This document shows, piece after piece, positions 1 to 12,400 of a stretch of 64,000 nucleotides of DNA (within the stretch, counting starts at the first letter, position 1; each line of letters begins with the position of its first letter). The notes under the pieces were generated by a model. It had not been told where the DNA came from, searched no databases, and saw only the letters and a program-made list of their open reading frames with translations. The stretch is from Endothia cerciana (Eukaryota > Ascomycota > Sordariomycetes > Diaporthales > Cryphonectriaceae). Both the position numbers and the translations under genes were made by a program. Location: assembly GCA_026119935.1 (NCBI GenBank), contig JALRMH010000008.1:558001-622000 (forward strand), written 5' to 3'.

Positions 1-24
1 GCCAAGGCGCTCGAGAAGATCTAG
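1..24 (+). CDS. Possible 3' end of an upstream gene (partial)
   Basis: The first 24 bases read in frame 1 as AKALEKI followed by TAG, with G/C-ending codons like the core genes here. This could be the tail of a plus-strand gene that begins before the window. It is too short to identify, and a chance frame is possible. Confidence 0.3.
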   Translation, partial: AKALEKI

Positions 25-1161
25 GCGGGTGCGGTTGCCCATGAGTTGAGAGAGTGAGCAAGGACATGCTGTCATATACACACATACACATACAAGAGGA
101 GCATTACAAATCACTGCGCCCGCCTCAAGGGCTCTCTATTGAGTCCGAAGACCCTGTATCGTATTTTCCTAAGCAGGGAGCCACGCTATGAGCCTGAAAG
201 GGTCTTGAAAGGGTTAAAGGGTCTAAGAGAACTCGGTGGCTATCTGTCATGGGTGGAATGAGGTGAGGCAGAACGGTCGGCATTCGTAGCCTCGGCATAT
301 GCTCTGAGCTGAGCTTGAGAAGGTCTGACTGCTAGCTCTACTTTGCGGTCGAGTCGATTGTCTCTTGTAGCCCTCATTCTAACGGATGAACAGCAGTGGG
401 TCTGTTGTAGACCTTGGGTGCGTTTGACAGGTGGATTACCTGACCTCTCATGATATAACGGTGTCGGCTGGAGAGATCAAAGGTGGTGAGCCTTTGCAGA
501 GGAACAGGACACTACACCATAGCTACCTAAGCCCTCACAGCACTCTAGGCACCTACCATAGCACTATGGTGCCAGTAGAGAGCGTACTTACATACAGTAT
601 TGGAAAGCTGCACGGGCAGATGATCAGGGACACCCCTGCTGATTCGCGGCAGCAGCGCTCAGAGCATAACCGCGGCTTTCGATGGGGGGCTCTGGTCAGG
701 GCTTGGGCAGCCGAGCCAGGGCACCCGGCCCCCTGGCACCTGAGCCCAAGCAGACATGCGAAATAGAGGGTGACAGGGGTTGTGATTTGATCATGAACAT
801 TCATCTCCCAGCCATCATCATCGACGTCGCCGGCCCTCCCTCCTCTCTTCCTGCATACGACAGCACTGCGTGGTCAACTGCATCTGCCCCCCCTACCAAT
901 GTGCTGCCTGTATATGATCTTGCCTGCATCTTGAATTTCCACACACAAGCGCCTAGAGAGCCGCGCTTCCCACCTAACCCGTCCGACTCAGCCGGCAAAC
1001 CCCCTCGGTTTTGACTGCAGACATCACAGAACGGTTACGTAGCCGCCAAGCAGGCTGCGATCGAACAACAACCATCAGCGGGCTCGGTACCAGTACGGCA
1101 TTGCGAGTACGCAGTAGCTCTCTGGAAGCAGTATCTTGGCTCCTAGGCTACCATAGTCATC
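25..1161. other. Intergenic, upstream of EDE1
   Basis: No convincing gene. Open frames at 431-766 and 682-1014 lack coding character. The stretch presumably contains the EDE1 promoter and leader. Confidence 0.5.
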
Positions 1162-4100
1162 ATGGCAGAGAGCAGCAGCGTCGATCCGGGTGCGTCTCTT
1201 CCCCTTGCCCGTCTACAACTACTGCTACCGGCCTTCCCTCACGAGGGATCGCGCAGCATGTCTTGTGCAACACATACCGCCTTCGACCGAAGCTGACAGG
1301 ATGCTCATACTTACAGCTGCCCCCAACCTTAACCTCACCCCTGACGAGAAGCGAGTCTACGGCCAACTTTTCCGACTGGCAGACACCGATAATGTCGGAG
1401 TCGTCACAGGAGAGATTGCCGTCAAGTTCTTCGAGAAGACGAGACTCGACTCGAGGATACTAGGCGAGGTCTGGCAGATTGCAGATCAGGAGAACCGGGG
1501 CTTCTTGACCCCCGCCGGCTTTGGCGTCGCCCTGCGCCTGATCGGCCACGCCCAAGCCGGTCGCGAGCCAACACCGCAGATCGCCCTACAGCCCGGTCCC
1601 GTTCCGCGCCTTGATGGCTTCACTCCCGCGCCGCCACCGCTGGCGCCGGCTCCCACCGGCTCCCCGCAGCCCATCTCTGCCCAGGGGACGGGCAACGCTC
1701 CCATTCGCATCCCACCGCTGATGCCGGATAAGGTCGCGCAATATGCAGGATTGTTTGAGCGCCAGCCCCTGAGCGGGAACATGTTGAGTGGCGAACAGGC
1801 GCGCCAGATCTTTGAGAAATCCGGTCTGCCCAACGAGACGCTGGGCCGCATCTGGCAACTTGCCGACACGGAGCAGAGGGGCGCCCTGGTGATGACTGAG
1901 TTCGTCATTGCTATGCACTTGTTGACCAGCATGAAGAGCGGCACTCTAAGGGCCCTGCCAAATATCCTCCCGGCCGCTCTGTACGAGGCCGCTACGCGGC
2001 GTGCTCCGGCAGGCGGAGCTCGACCACAGAGCCCATCCGGCCCTGCCCTGTCTGCCATTCCTCGCCAGCTGAGCGGCCAGGCGCAGATGCCGATGCGGAC
2101 AGGTTCTCCTCTCGGACCCGGCCTGGCAAGATCAGCCCTGGCGCCACAGTCGACCGGTGACGCCTGGCTGGTAACGCCAGCAGACAAGCAGCGCTTCGAC
2201 CAGATCTACGATAGTCTCGACAAGCAGAAGAAGGGTTACATCACGGGCGAGGAGGCGGTTCCCTTCTTCAGCCAGTCTAACCTCTCTGAAGCTGTTCTCG
2301 CAAACATTTGGGACCTGGCAGACATCAGATCGGAGGGGATCTTGAACCGGGATGAATTTGCTGTAGCTATGTACCTGATCCGACAGCAGCGCAGCAAACA
2401 GGGAGACCTGCCGCAGACCCTTCCCCCCAACCTGATGCCGCCTAGCTTGCGTGGTCAGGCCCGCCCATCGACAGCGACGAGTGCGTTCGATGCACCGCCT
2501 GCGCCCCAATCCCCAGCCCAACAACCTCCACCTCCCAAGCCGGCCTCCGCCCTCGACGACTTATTCGGGCTGGACTCCACACCCGCGCCGGCACCTGTAC
2601 AAGCTCAGTCGACCGGAGCCGCCGCGCCGAGTGACCCGTTCGGTGGCAGCGTAAGCCCAGCTGCGCCTACGTCCCCAGTCAGGATGTCACCCACGGCGAC
2701 GGGCACCTTCAAGCCGTTCATGCCCTCCTCATCGTTTGGTCGCTCTCTGACGTCTCAAGTCACTGGCGGTTCTGCCAGCGGGTCCTCGACAGCCGCTGGT
2801 TTTCCCAAGCCTGCGGCGCCTGTGCCACCCTCAACGACTGAAGACCTGCTTGGTGATGCTGAGACTGAGACTAAAGGCAACGACATGAACGACGCGATGG
2901 AGCTTGCCAACCTGTCGAATCAGATCGGAACCCTCTCAAAATCCATGCAAGACGTGCAAGGTCAGCGCAATTCCACGCAGAACGAGCTCAACACGACTGC
3001 GCAGCAGAAGAAAAACTTCGAGCAGCGTCTTGCCCAGCTCCGCACGCTGTACGAAAACCAAGCCAAAGAGGTCCGCGAGCTGCAAGACAAGCTCACTGCT
3101 TCGCGGAACGACACCAAGAAGCTACAGACGGATTGCGCCATGATCGAGGCGACCTATAAGGACTTGCAGACCCAGCACCAGACCATTCTAGCTGCTCTCC
3201 AAACTGACCAGCAGGAGAACGCCAACCTGAAGGAGAAGATACGGGCTGTTAATGCTGAGATAGCAGCTATCAAACCGCAGATCGAGAAGCTCAAGTCCGA
3301 AGCCAGACAGCAGAAGGGCATGGTGGCCATCAACAAGAAGCAGCTCGCCACGAACGAGGGCGAGCGGGATAAGCTAAAGACGGAAGCCGAAGACTTGACC
3401 AAGGAGACCCAAGAGCTCGCAAGGCAGCTCAGCCAGAGCCCACCTCCAGGCCCGCCGCCGCAGGTCGCCAGCCCGGCCCCCAGTAATGCAAGTGGTAACA
3501 ACCCTTTCTTCCGGAGGACCGGCAGCACGGACATGATGGGCGCGTTCGCTAGTCCCGGCGCGTCCGGCAGCAAGGCCTACAACGACAAGTCCTTCGACGA
3601 TGTCTTTGGTCCTTCCATCCCGGCCTTCAAGCCACAGACCACAGGAGCCTCGGCCGCTAGTACTGGCTCGTTCGCGACGCCGACGTCCACCAGTCCCAAT
3701 GTGAGCAGGAACCCAACCTTTGCGAGCGACGCGACCCCTGTCCCGCCTGAGCCCCGACAAGTAAGCTCAAGCATTTTGCCTTCTGGAGCCCCGGCCTAGT
3801 CCTAACCGTCGCTGACCAAGTTCCCACAGGTTTCGCCTCCTGCTGCTGAAGCCGCGGCTGCTGCGCCAACCGAGGCCGTGCCTGCTACGGATAGTACTGC
3901 TGAGACGAAATCACTGGAAGCGCAAACTGCAGCTGCTGGACCGGGCCCCGAATCCTTCTTCCAAGAGAATGCCAAGGCTGAACCTGCTGCCGGACCCGGA
4001 GACCCCTTCTCTACCCTGGACCAAGCCAAGGCCAAGGAAGACTTCGACAACGCGTTTGCCAGCTTCAAGGCGTCATCTTCATCCAAAGGCCCGTCAGGCC

Positions 4101-5211
4101 CTGCCGAGCCTGCAGCTGCGGGTACATCAAAAGGCCTGTCTGCTTTCCACGCAGAATTCCCTCCTATTTCGGAGTTAGAGAGGGATGATGAGTCGGAATC
4201 TGAGGATGAGAAGGGCGGGTTCGATGATGACTTCGCTCCTGCTAGCCCGAGTGCCAGGCCGGCGGCCAACCCAGAATCTCCCTCTCTCAACAAGGCTGTC
4301 GCTACTGAGGCGCCGGCGTCTGGTGTTGAGGAGCCGGTCGAAAAGGCGGAGCCCCATGCCAATGACATTTTCGGTAGCGCCCCTCCGCCTGGTAGCTTCC
4401 CCGAGCCTGAAGAGCCAGCAGCCAGCGCAACACCCACCGCCGCTCACCCTGCGCCGCCGTCTAAGCAGTCCAGCTCTGCCTTTGACGATCTGGGCGATGA
4501 CTTCGCCGACCTGGAGGATGCCAAGGAAGGGTCGCAAGATGACGACTTCCAGACCATCTCCCGATCCGGCCTCGACGACTTCAACCCGACCTTTGACAGC
4601 CCACCACCCGCTAGCAAGAACGAGACGACCGCTCCACCAGGGAGCAGCTCGGGCAACCCACCGCCGTTCGGCACCGAGAGCACATTTGACTTCGCAAGCA
4701 TCGACAACACAGCTTCTCAAGCCTCCACGGCGCCCGCTGAGGGGGCGGCTAAGCCAGCTGACAACCACGACTGGGACGCCATCTTCGCCAGCCTTGACGA
4801 TGCGCCTCCGGCACAGACGTCAGCGAGCCCGCCACCGCCGGGTAGCTCCGGAAGTGCAGCCCCAGCGGCGGCGGCGGCGGCAGAGACAAGCAAAGACAGC
4901 CTCGCCAGGCCGGACGCTCCAGGCCGAGCGCTGACCGAGGATGGGGTTCATGACGACCCGATACTCAAGAACCTGACGGGCATGGGTTACAGCCGGGCGG
5001 ATGCGTTGAACGCGCTGGAGAAATACGATTATAATCTGGAGAGGGTGAGTTGAACCGATTGAAGGCGAGCTCGACTGTTGAATGCTTTTCTGCTTGTGAG
5101 CTCTGCTGCTTTCTATTGCTGTGGCCATTGTCTGGCGTGAGGACCACTCCGTGTTTCAGATACTGACACCTTGTTTTGTAGGCAGCGAACTATCTGGCCA
5201 GTCAATCCTGA
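1162..5211 (+). CDS. EDE1: EH-domain and UBA endocytic scaffold (Ede1/Eps15-like)
   Basis: Early-arriving endocytic scaffold. In yeast Ede1 binds NPF-bearing adaptors through its EH domains and ubiquitin through its UBA at cortical sites. Four exons join in frame: 1162-1189, 1317-3760, 3830-5044 and 5182-5211, giving 1238 residues. The ATG at 1162 precedes a 28-nt first exon. Three EH domains are visible at about residues 17-90, 145-230 and 297-385, each with a helix ending in a W-Q/D-L/I-A-D pattern. A Gln/Lys/Glu-rich coiled coil covers about 534-715, an NPF motif lies near 738, and an acidic Ser/Pro/Ala-rich region follows. The C terminus is a UBA domain (MGY loop, then ALNALEKYDYN) completed only by the 30-nt last exon, which supports the splicing. 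Domain order and length match fungal Ede1. Confidence 0.93.
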
Positions 5212-6234
5212 TATAGTAGTGACCTATTTGGGGCGGTATAAAGTGGTTCAGCCCAAGGAGGGCTGGACGCGTCCAAGATACTGTAGTACAGGGCTATTGA
5301 ATGTTGGAAGTTCAACAGTGATAGAACGCAAACAGAACTTCTCCCGAGAAGGCTTCTCCGAGTACAGTCGTCTGTGGGTGCATTGTCCAGAGGAAGAGGA
5401 GTGCGTGCGGGCGAGGACAAGGAGGCCCTCGCCGCGTCATGCCACTGGACATCTTGTATCTCAATACAGAACCTTCGTATAGAAGGGCTAGCAGAGCGAG
5501 TGCCAGCACGCATAATGTATACTCCTTATTCAGCAAGAGATTGCCCCTTCTCACACTAGCGTGACCGTCCGGGTAGAGGGGGTTGCTGTGAGACGTGTCA
5601 GGGCATACATGTGTCGCTCACGAGGAAGACGGGCTTCAGGAAACAAATAATGTAGACCCTGTGGAGCCAGAACATGCCATGCGGTGGTACAATTGCTGCA
5701 AACACAACGCGAAATGTTGCACCAGCCATGTGCTGTGTGTGTGTGTGTGTGTGTGTGTGTATGCCTGCGCTATTCGATCTGCTCCTGGGCAGCCAAATAA
5801 AAGATGCAAAGGTTCAAGGACGCAAAGAAAGTCGTGCCAGATCCGTCGAAGGCCAGCTATTCCATGGGCCTCCAGGTATCAGAGGGACCAGATCCTCCGT
5901 CCAGAAGACTTTAGAGAAGGGCCCCATCTTCACGCGATCGGGTCCCGTGACAACATGCTGCGTGTCTGTAGCCCATACCTGCCCTGGACGCCAGATTCCT
6001 TGCCCACGCTCGCTCAGATCCCTGCCAGGCGCCCCCCTCTCAAGACTGTCCTGGTCAGTATTTGCCGGCACCCTCCTCGGCGCCATTCTCGGTGGCCATC
6101 TCGGGAACGCTGCCTTGGCCCCCAGCGGCGGCGTCGTCCTCGCGACCTTGCGTCACCCTCAGCCCGGGGTACGGCCCCGCGCGCAGCCCACCCTCGCCGC
6201 CCCTGCTGACATCGCCGCCCGTCCCCCGCGGGCC
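5212..6234. other. Intergenic between EDE1 and YFH1 (convergent)
   Basis: The 3' ends of two convergent genes face each other here. Apart from a TG microsatellite I see no gene; the frames across it are low-complexity. Confidence 0.55.
5734..5760. repeat. (TG)n microsatellite
   Basis: About 13 uninterrupted TG dinucleotides in the EDE1-YFH1 intergenic region. Confidence 0.95.
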
Positions 6235-7004
6235 CTACTGCGGGAGCGGCAGGTCCAGGTCGATGTCGAGCTCCTGGACGAAGAGGTCGTTCATGGTGGT
6301 GCCGTCCCTGAGATAGATCCAGTCGCCGACGGCCGTGTCCTCCTTCTGGCTCTGGCCCTCGCCGTAGACGACGTAGTCGTAGCGCTTGGGGCCCGAGATG
6401 GGGCTGGACAGCCAGATCTGCTTGTTGGGGGGTTGTTTGTTGATCACGTAGGTGCCGATGTTGGGGAAGGTCACGTTGAGGACGCCGGCCTGCGGATGGG
6501 GAAACGGTTAGCATGTCCTGCGGAGAGCATGCAAGAAGGATGACAGGAGGAGGAGAAGAACGAGGGGGGGGGGGGGGAGCAATATGTGGACGTTGGCCGG
6601 GATGGAAGTCATACCGAGCACTCGACGTCGACCTGGTCGTTCTGCTCGCCAATCTCCTCCAGCCGCTCCTGAATGGTCTCCAGGTACTCGTCGGCCAGAT
6701 CGTGGTAGTCCTCGTCCGAGAGGTCGGCAGGCACGGGCTTGGTGCCGTGGTCTAGGACGTTGGGGGGCTCGGGGTCATCGGTGTCGGGGAGGATGCCCTT
6801 CGACAGGCCGCTGGTGGTCGACAGGAGTCTGGGCTGGGAGGCGACTGACCTCCAGCCGGGGATGAGGACGACTCTGGAGGAGGTGGTGGTGAGGGCAGCA
6901 GCAGCAGCCGCCTGCCGAGGCGCGAACCGACCCGCGCCGGCGGTCGAGGCGCGCAGACCTCGTGCGACGAGGCCGGTGGCTCTCGAGAGGGATGATCTCG
7001 TCAT
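6235..7004 (-). CDS. YFH1: Frataxin, mitochondrial iron-sulfur assembly factor
   Basis: Frataxin acts in the mitochondrial matrix with the Nfs1-Isu1 machinery for Fe-S cluster assembly and iron handling. Two exons on the minus strand, 7004-6615 and 6489-6235, join in phase 0 to give 214 residues. The N-terminal ~60 residues are Arg/Ala/Ser-rich without acids, as in a matrix presequence. The acidic helix (DLSDEDYHDLADEYLETI) and the sheet segment (GTYVINKQPPNKQIWLSSP, then SGPKRYDY) are diagnostic of the family. The intron (6490-6614) carries a 14-nt C tract on the sense strand. The gene is divergent from APS3 with 468 bp between the start codons. Confidence 0.95.
6564..6577. repeat. 14-nt G run (C tract in YFH1 intron)
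   Basis: Uninterrupted G on the plus strand, so C on the transcribed sense strand of frataxin, about 37 nt inside the intron from the donor. Confidence 0.9.
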
Positions 7005-7472
7005 GGTGGAGGTGTCGGGGTAGGGGATTGGGTGTGGTACGGGATGGAAGCAGCTTGAGTCTTCGAGAGTAAGAGCAATAGGGCTGGGAGCCTGGAGGAG
7101 GATGGGTCGCGAACAGGCAAGGACGAGACGGCCAGGGAGTCAATGGGACTTCTGGAGCTGGGGGACCTCGAGATGTCCCAGGTCCTGGAGCTGTCGGGTT
7201 GGACCCCCCCACCCCCCTCCACACACTCCCTGGCATGAGCTTTCCCCAGCTTTTTAGGGGGTATCGGGTGGCAACCCCCCCCCCCCCGATGGTCTGTGCT
7301 CGGTGACGTTCCTCCGCAGTCTGATGAAAGGACCAGGTCCCAGTTCTCCAAGCACATGCATCCCGTAGCCTGCCTGCGTGGGAACGATACTATACTCTCA
7401 GTCACTCATTCTCCGATCCAACGCTGACACGGCGCTTCGCTGCTCCAGCAGTGACCTCTGGAGCCGCCCAAC
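7005..7472. other. Shared divergent promoter region of YFH1 and APS3
   Basis: 468 bp between two divergent ATGs, with a 13-nt C run at 7275-7287. No coding sequence was recognised. It must hold both promoters and leaders. Confidence 0.6.
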
Positions 7473-8102
7473 ATGATCAACGCATTCTTGGTATTCAATG
7501 GCCAGGGACAGCCGCGCCTGACCAAGTTCTACACACAGCTGGTCAGCCATCCATCCCCCCCCCCCAACACACGCTGGCACGAAGCCTTACTGGGTTCGCC
7601 CTCTATCTAGGACACGTCCATACAGCAGCGCCTCATCTCTGAGATCTTCACGCTCGTGTCCAACCGCTCCTCCGGCTCCTGCAACTTCCTCCCCCTCCCA
7701 CCCCTCCTCGCCGCCTCCGGAACCTCCCACTCCTCCTCGGCCGAGCAGCACAACGACGTGCCCTCGCTCGTGACCTACCGGCACTACGCGACGCTCTTCT
7801 TCATCATCATCTCCACCTCCACGGAGTCCCCGCTCGCCCTCATCGACCTGATCCAGGTGTACGTCGAGGCCCTGGACAAGCTGTTCGAGAACGTCTGCGA
7901 GCTGGACCTGATCTTCAACTACGAGAGCCTGCATGCCACCCTGGCCGAGATGATCGTGGGCGGGGTGGTCATCGAGACCAACCTGGACCGGATCGTGGCG
8001 GGCGTGAGGGCGCAGGGGACGGTGGCCAAGCGGCCGGTCAACGAGTCGAGGGGTTCCGGGCTGGGTGCGGGGCTGGGGATGGGGGTCTGGGCCGGCAGAT
8101 GA
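7473..8102 (+). CDS. APS3: AP-3 adaptor complex sigma subunit
   Basis: Small (sigma) subunit of the AP-3 clathrin-type adaptor, which sorts cargo from Golgi/endosomes to the vacuole. Exon 1 is 7473-7541, ending in the longin-fold opening (AFLVFNGQGQPRLTKFY). Exon 2 is 7611-8102, beginning DTSIQQRLISEIF. The join is phase 0 and gives 186 residues, normal for the family. The conserved core YRHYATLFFIIISTSTESP and the helix DKLFENVCELDLIFNYE are present, followed by the M-I-V-G-G-V-V-I-E-T-N segment near the C terminus. A Gly-rich tail ends the protein. The donor (GTCAGC) is weak, and the 69-nt intron contains an 11-nt C run. Confidence 0.95.
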
Positions 8103-8450
8103 GCAGATGGCAGCAGCGTGGATATCTGCCCGTGCTGTGCGCCACTCTCGTGGGATCCCCCGCTACCTTCTGCGCAGGGCGCTCTGGTCGAGCCCTCTGA
8201 TCTGGCCAAGAGCTGTGTCACGGATGAGAGGGGCCGGGCTCGTGACGTGCCAGGACCGCTCATGAAGCGAGCCCCTTCAAAGACGACACGGTGGGGGGGA
8301 AATCGGGCACGGCGACGGGAGGAGAGATTTTCGATTTTCGAGAAAGCTCGACTCTACAAAGACACGCCATGCTCAGGGTATCTATCCTCAACCGGAACGC
8401 CGGAATATGCAGACGGGACAATTACGAGACCACATATATCATGGCCTCAT
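8103..8450. other. Convergent intergenic stretch
   Basis: Short gap between the 3' ends of APS3 and the minus-strand small membrane protein. Nothing recognisable. Confidence 0.5.
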
Positions 8451-8969
8451 TTAGGCTGAGGGGAGGCCTTCAGATGGTTTCTTCCGGATGGGTTTTGCAG
8501 AAGAGGGCTCATAGTCAAATCCGAGACCGTTCCAGAAACTCTGGCGCAGCTGGACACCGTGTCAGCTCAGATCAGTCCCCTATACCCGTGTCATGTGTGC
8601 TCACCCCGTCGAACGGCTGGCGTTCCTGCTTCCAGTCCATGAAGAGGACGGCATAGCCGGTTATCGCTGGGCTGCGTTAGCTCATGTCGGGATATCCCAC
8701 CCGCCCCCGTCGCGTTGCGGCCTCGACGTACAGACGATGCTGAACAGCTGCAGCAGCTTGATGAACCTGTCCCATCGTGGCCGTGCCGTGGCAAGCGCCA
8801 GCCTCCGCTTGTACTTCTTCTCGTACCGGAGCTGCTCCTGCGGCGACAGCCTCTTGAAGTCGGGCGGCCAGACCTTCTTGGGCGGGTAGAGCTCCCTTAC
8901 CCTCGCGATATAGGCGGACTCAGGCGTTGGTGCACTCTGTGCAGCCCTCCTGATGAGCGTTGGTAACAT
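8451..8969 (-). CDS. Small single-pass membrane protein, probably mitochondrial
   Basis: I do not recognise a named family. Three exons (8969-8732, 8666-8605, 8549-8451) join in frame to 132 residues. The first donor is a perfect GTACGT, and the frame is maintained through two junctions. The N-terminal ~25 residues are basic and hydroxylated, like a mitochondrial presequence. A conserved-looking basic block follows (PPDFKRLSPQEQLRYEKKYK), then one hydrophobic segment spanning the exon 1-2 junction (about residues 70-92, LLQLFSIVSITGYAVLFM) that leads into DWKQERQPFDG. The C-terminal tail is hydrophilic. This topology resembles small inner-membrane respiratory assembly or MIOREX-type proteins, but that is inference only. 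It is divergent from LeuRS. Confidence 0.75.
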
Positions 8970-9453
8970 GGTGTGGGGCAAGTCGCGGTACGCACGACGA
9001 GGATGAGATAGGGGGTGAGACGGGATGCCGAGTGAGGTTGTCGTCGAGACTGGCAGTCTGTATGGTAAGGAGGCGGGCTGCAGGGCCCTTACTAGCCCCT
9101 GTGACTTCTTTATCAGTCTTTGCCTGCCGGGGGACCTTCGCATGGTCCCCTGTCGCCTCTTCCACGGGGCCCGCCAACCCCGCGGTTGTGTCCGACTCTG
9201 CTGCTGCTGCCCGCCCTGGCCAAAATTTTGGCCCCGCCATCCTTGGGAGCACACCCAGCCAGTGCTACATCGTGACTCAATCTTCGACCTGGACCACATC
9301 GAACAGCAAATGTGGAAAGAGGACGGCTCTTTCAGGTCGTTTGGTGAGCCCAACCCTTCTTGGCTATCTACAGGGCGCTGCTTACTGATATTCCTACCCG
9401 CAGCAATTGGATCTTGACCTTCAAGAGCGACGCGCACGGAGAACCAGCCCAGC
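8970..9453. promoter_or_regulatory. Divergent promoter and leader of the small membrane protein and LeuRS
   Basis: 484 bp separate the two start codons. The last ~150 bp read as a LeuRS 5' leader with a candidate 60-nt intron (9344-9403, GTGAGC...CCCGCAG) and a short upstream ORF starting at 9310 and ending at 9417, 36 nt before the LeuRS ATG. Confidence 0.45.
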
Positions 9454-12400
9454 ATGGCTGCCACCGGCCAGGTCGTCGTCCCCGTCTCGAAGACGAAGGA
9501 GCTCAAGGGTGTAGGTTCTCCCATGGCTACAGCCACAGCCCCGCCCGGCACGGGATGGCCTCTGCTCACGATGTTCTGCTCCAGACCGAGAAGAGGGACA
9601 CCCTGGTGGCTTGGGAGAAGAAGATCCAGGAGAAATGGGAAGCTGGTATGAAGCCCACGGCCCACAACCATGAGGAGCGCGGGACGGTCGATCACAACAG
9701 GACACACATGAGCTGACGAGACCACCCCACGTGTGAAGACAAGGTCTTCCAACCCGATGCCCCCTCGACCGACGAGGTCCCCCTGCACTCCATCTCCGCC
9801 GCTGAGCTCCGCGCAAAGTACCCTAAGTTCTTCGGCACCATCGCCTACCCCTACATGAATGGCACCCTGCATGTCGGACATGCCTTCTCCGACAGCAAGG
9901 CCGAGTTCATGGTCGGCTGGGAGCGCATGCAGGGCAAGCGCGTACTATGGCCCCAGGGCTACCACTGCACCGGTCTGCCCATCAAGGCCTCCGCGGACAA
10001 GATCGCGAAGGAGGTCAAGATGTTCGGGCAGGAATTCGAGGACTACAAGGAGGAGGAGGAGGTCCTCGTGGCGGACCCCAACGGCGGCGCGAAACCCGTG
10101 CAGGCCAAGAGCGAGGACGTCACCAAGTTCAAGGCCACAAAGGGCAAGGCGAACGCCAAGGCGGTCAAGATGAAGTACCAGTTCCAGATCATGGAGGCCG
10201 TGGGCATCCCCCGGAAGGAGATCCACCGCTTTGCGGACGCGCAGTACTGGCTCGAGTTCTTCCCGCCCCTGTGCAAGCGGGATTTGTCGGCGCTGGGGTG
10301 CAGGATAGACTGGAGGCGACAGTTTGTCACGACCGATGCGAACCCATACTACGACGGTGAGCGACCTCAAGGGTCACACATACACACGCGCTCTGGGCAT
10401 GACATGGGCTGACTTCAAGGTGCGCCAGCATTCATACGGTGGCAGATGACTCGTCTGCGAGAGATGAACAAGATCAAGTTCGGCAAGAGATACACCATCT
10501 ACTCGATAAAGGACGGCCAGCCATGTATGGACCATGACCGAAGTGATGGTGAGGGCGTCGGCCCTCAGGAGTACACGGCGCTGAAGCTGAAGGTCCTGGA
10601 ATGGGCTCCCAAGGCTGCCGAGGCCATCAGGGGCAAGCTGCCCGAGGGGGCCAACGTCTTCTTCGTGCCCGCGACCCTCCGCCCAGAAACAATGTACGGG
10701 CAGACGTCATGTTACGTCGGTCCCAAATTCACTTATGGCGTCTACCAGGCATCAGAAAACGACTACTACATCATCGGTGATCGCGCCGCCCGGAATATGG
10801 CATTCCAGGGACTGCTGAAAGACAACGGTGTTGCTCCCAAGTCGCTGGCCGAGCTACAGGGCTTAGACTGCATTGGCACCCTGGTGTACGCGCCGCTGTC
10901 CCTGCACAAGGATGGGGTCCGCATCCTGCCCATGGACACGGTCCTGGAGACCAAGGGCACCGGTGTGGTGACCAGCGTCCCATCAGACTCTCCCGATGAT
11001 TATGCCACTGTGCGGGATCTGGCGAAGAAGCCCGATTTTTACGGCATCCAGAAAGAATGGGCTGAGCTGGAGATCTTCCCTATCATCTCGACCCCGACTT
11101 ACGGAGACGTCTGCGCCAAGACCCTCGTGGAGAAGCTGAAGATCGCCTCGCCAAAGGACACCAAGCCTCTGGCTGAGGCCAAGGAACTGGCGTACAAGGA
11201 AGGCTTCTACCAGGGAACCATGCTTGTTGGCAAATACAAGGGAGAGAAGGTCGAAGTCGCGAAGGCAAAGGTCCGCGCAGACCTGATTGCCGCCGGCGAG
11301 GCGTTCCCTTACGCTGAGCCCGAGGGCCAGGTCGTCAGCAGATCCGGTGACAAGTGTATCGTGGCGCTGATGGACCAGTGGTACCTGGATTACGGTGAGG
11401 AGAAATGGAGGGATCAGGCCATCGACTGGGTGCAACACGGCCTCAATACCTACTCCACCGAGACGAAGAATGCTTTCATTGGTGTTCTGAACTGGCTGAA
11501 CCAGTGGGCCTGCGCAAGGACATATGGTCTCGGCTCCAAACTGCCGTTCGACACGAACTTCCTGGTCGAGTCTCTAAGCGACTCCACGATCTACATGGCA
11601 TACTATACACTTGTCCCCTGGCTGCATACGGACCTGTTTGGCCGATCAAAGGGCAAGGGTGACATCTCTGCTGACCAGATGGTCGATGAGGTGTGGGATT
11701 ACGTTTTCTGCAGGAGAGAACTCTCCGACGAGGTCCTGGAGAAGAGCAAGATCCCCAAGGCCACCCTGGAAGGCATGCGCCGCGACTTCGAGTACTGGTA
11801 CCCTCTGGACGTCCGTGTCTCTGGCAAGGACCTCATCCCCAACCATCTGACCTTCTTCCTGTACAACCACATTGCCTTCTTCTCTCAGGAGTACTGGCCA
11901 CGCGGTATCCGTGCAAACGGCCATCTGATGCTGAACGGTTCCAAGATGTCCAAGTCGACTGGCAATTTCATGACCCTGGACGATACCGTCAAGAAATACG
12001 GAGCCGACGCAGCACGCATTGCTCTGGCAGATGCCGGCGATGGGAATACGGATGCGAACTTCGAGGAGGACGTGGCTGACAACGGTGTCCTGAGACTGTT
12101 CAACAACCGGGAGTGGATCGAGGAGGTGTCCAAGGATCCCGATCTGAGAACCGGGCCCCTGAACTCTTATCAGGACGCGCTGTTCGACAACGAGATGGAC
12201 GTGCTCGTGGCGGAGGCCAAGAGGGAATACACAGAAACGAATTACAAGCTTGCCCTGAAGGCAGCATGGTTCGACTTCACCTCGGCCAGGGACTTCTACC
12301 GTGAGGCCTGTATCGGCGCGGGCATCAAGATGCACAAGGACCTGATCTTCCGCTACTTCGAGCTGCAGGCCCTGGTCCTGGTTGTCATCGCGCCTCATTG

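Noticed and set aside
1486..2187. 233-codon minus-strand open frame
   Set aside because: Antisense to EH domains of EDE1.
9025..9417. 130-codon frame upstream of LeuRS as a separate gene
   Set aside because: No ATG before the uORF at 9310 and no family character; treated as LeuRS leader with a possible uORF.
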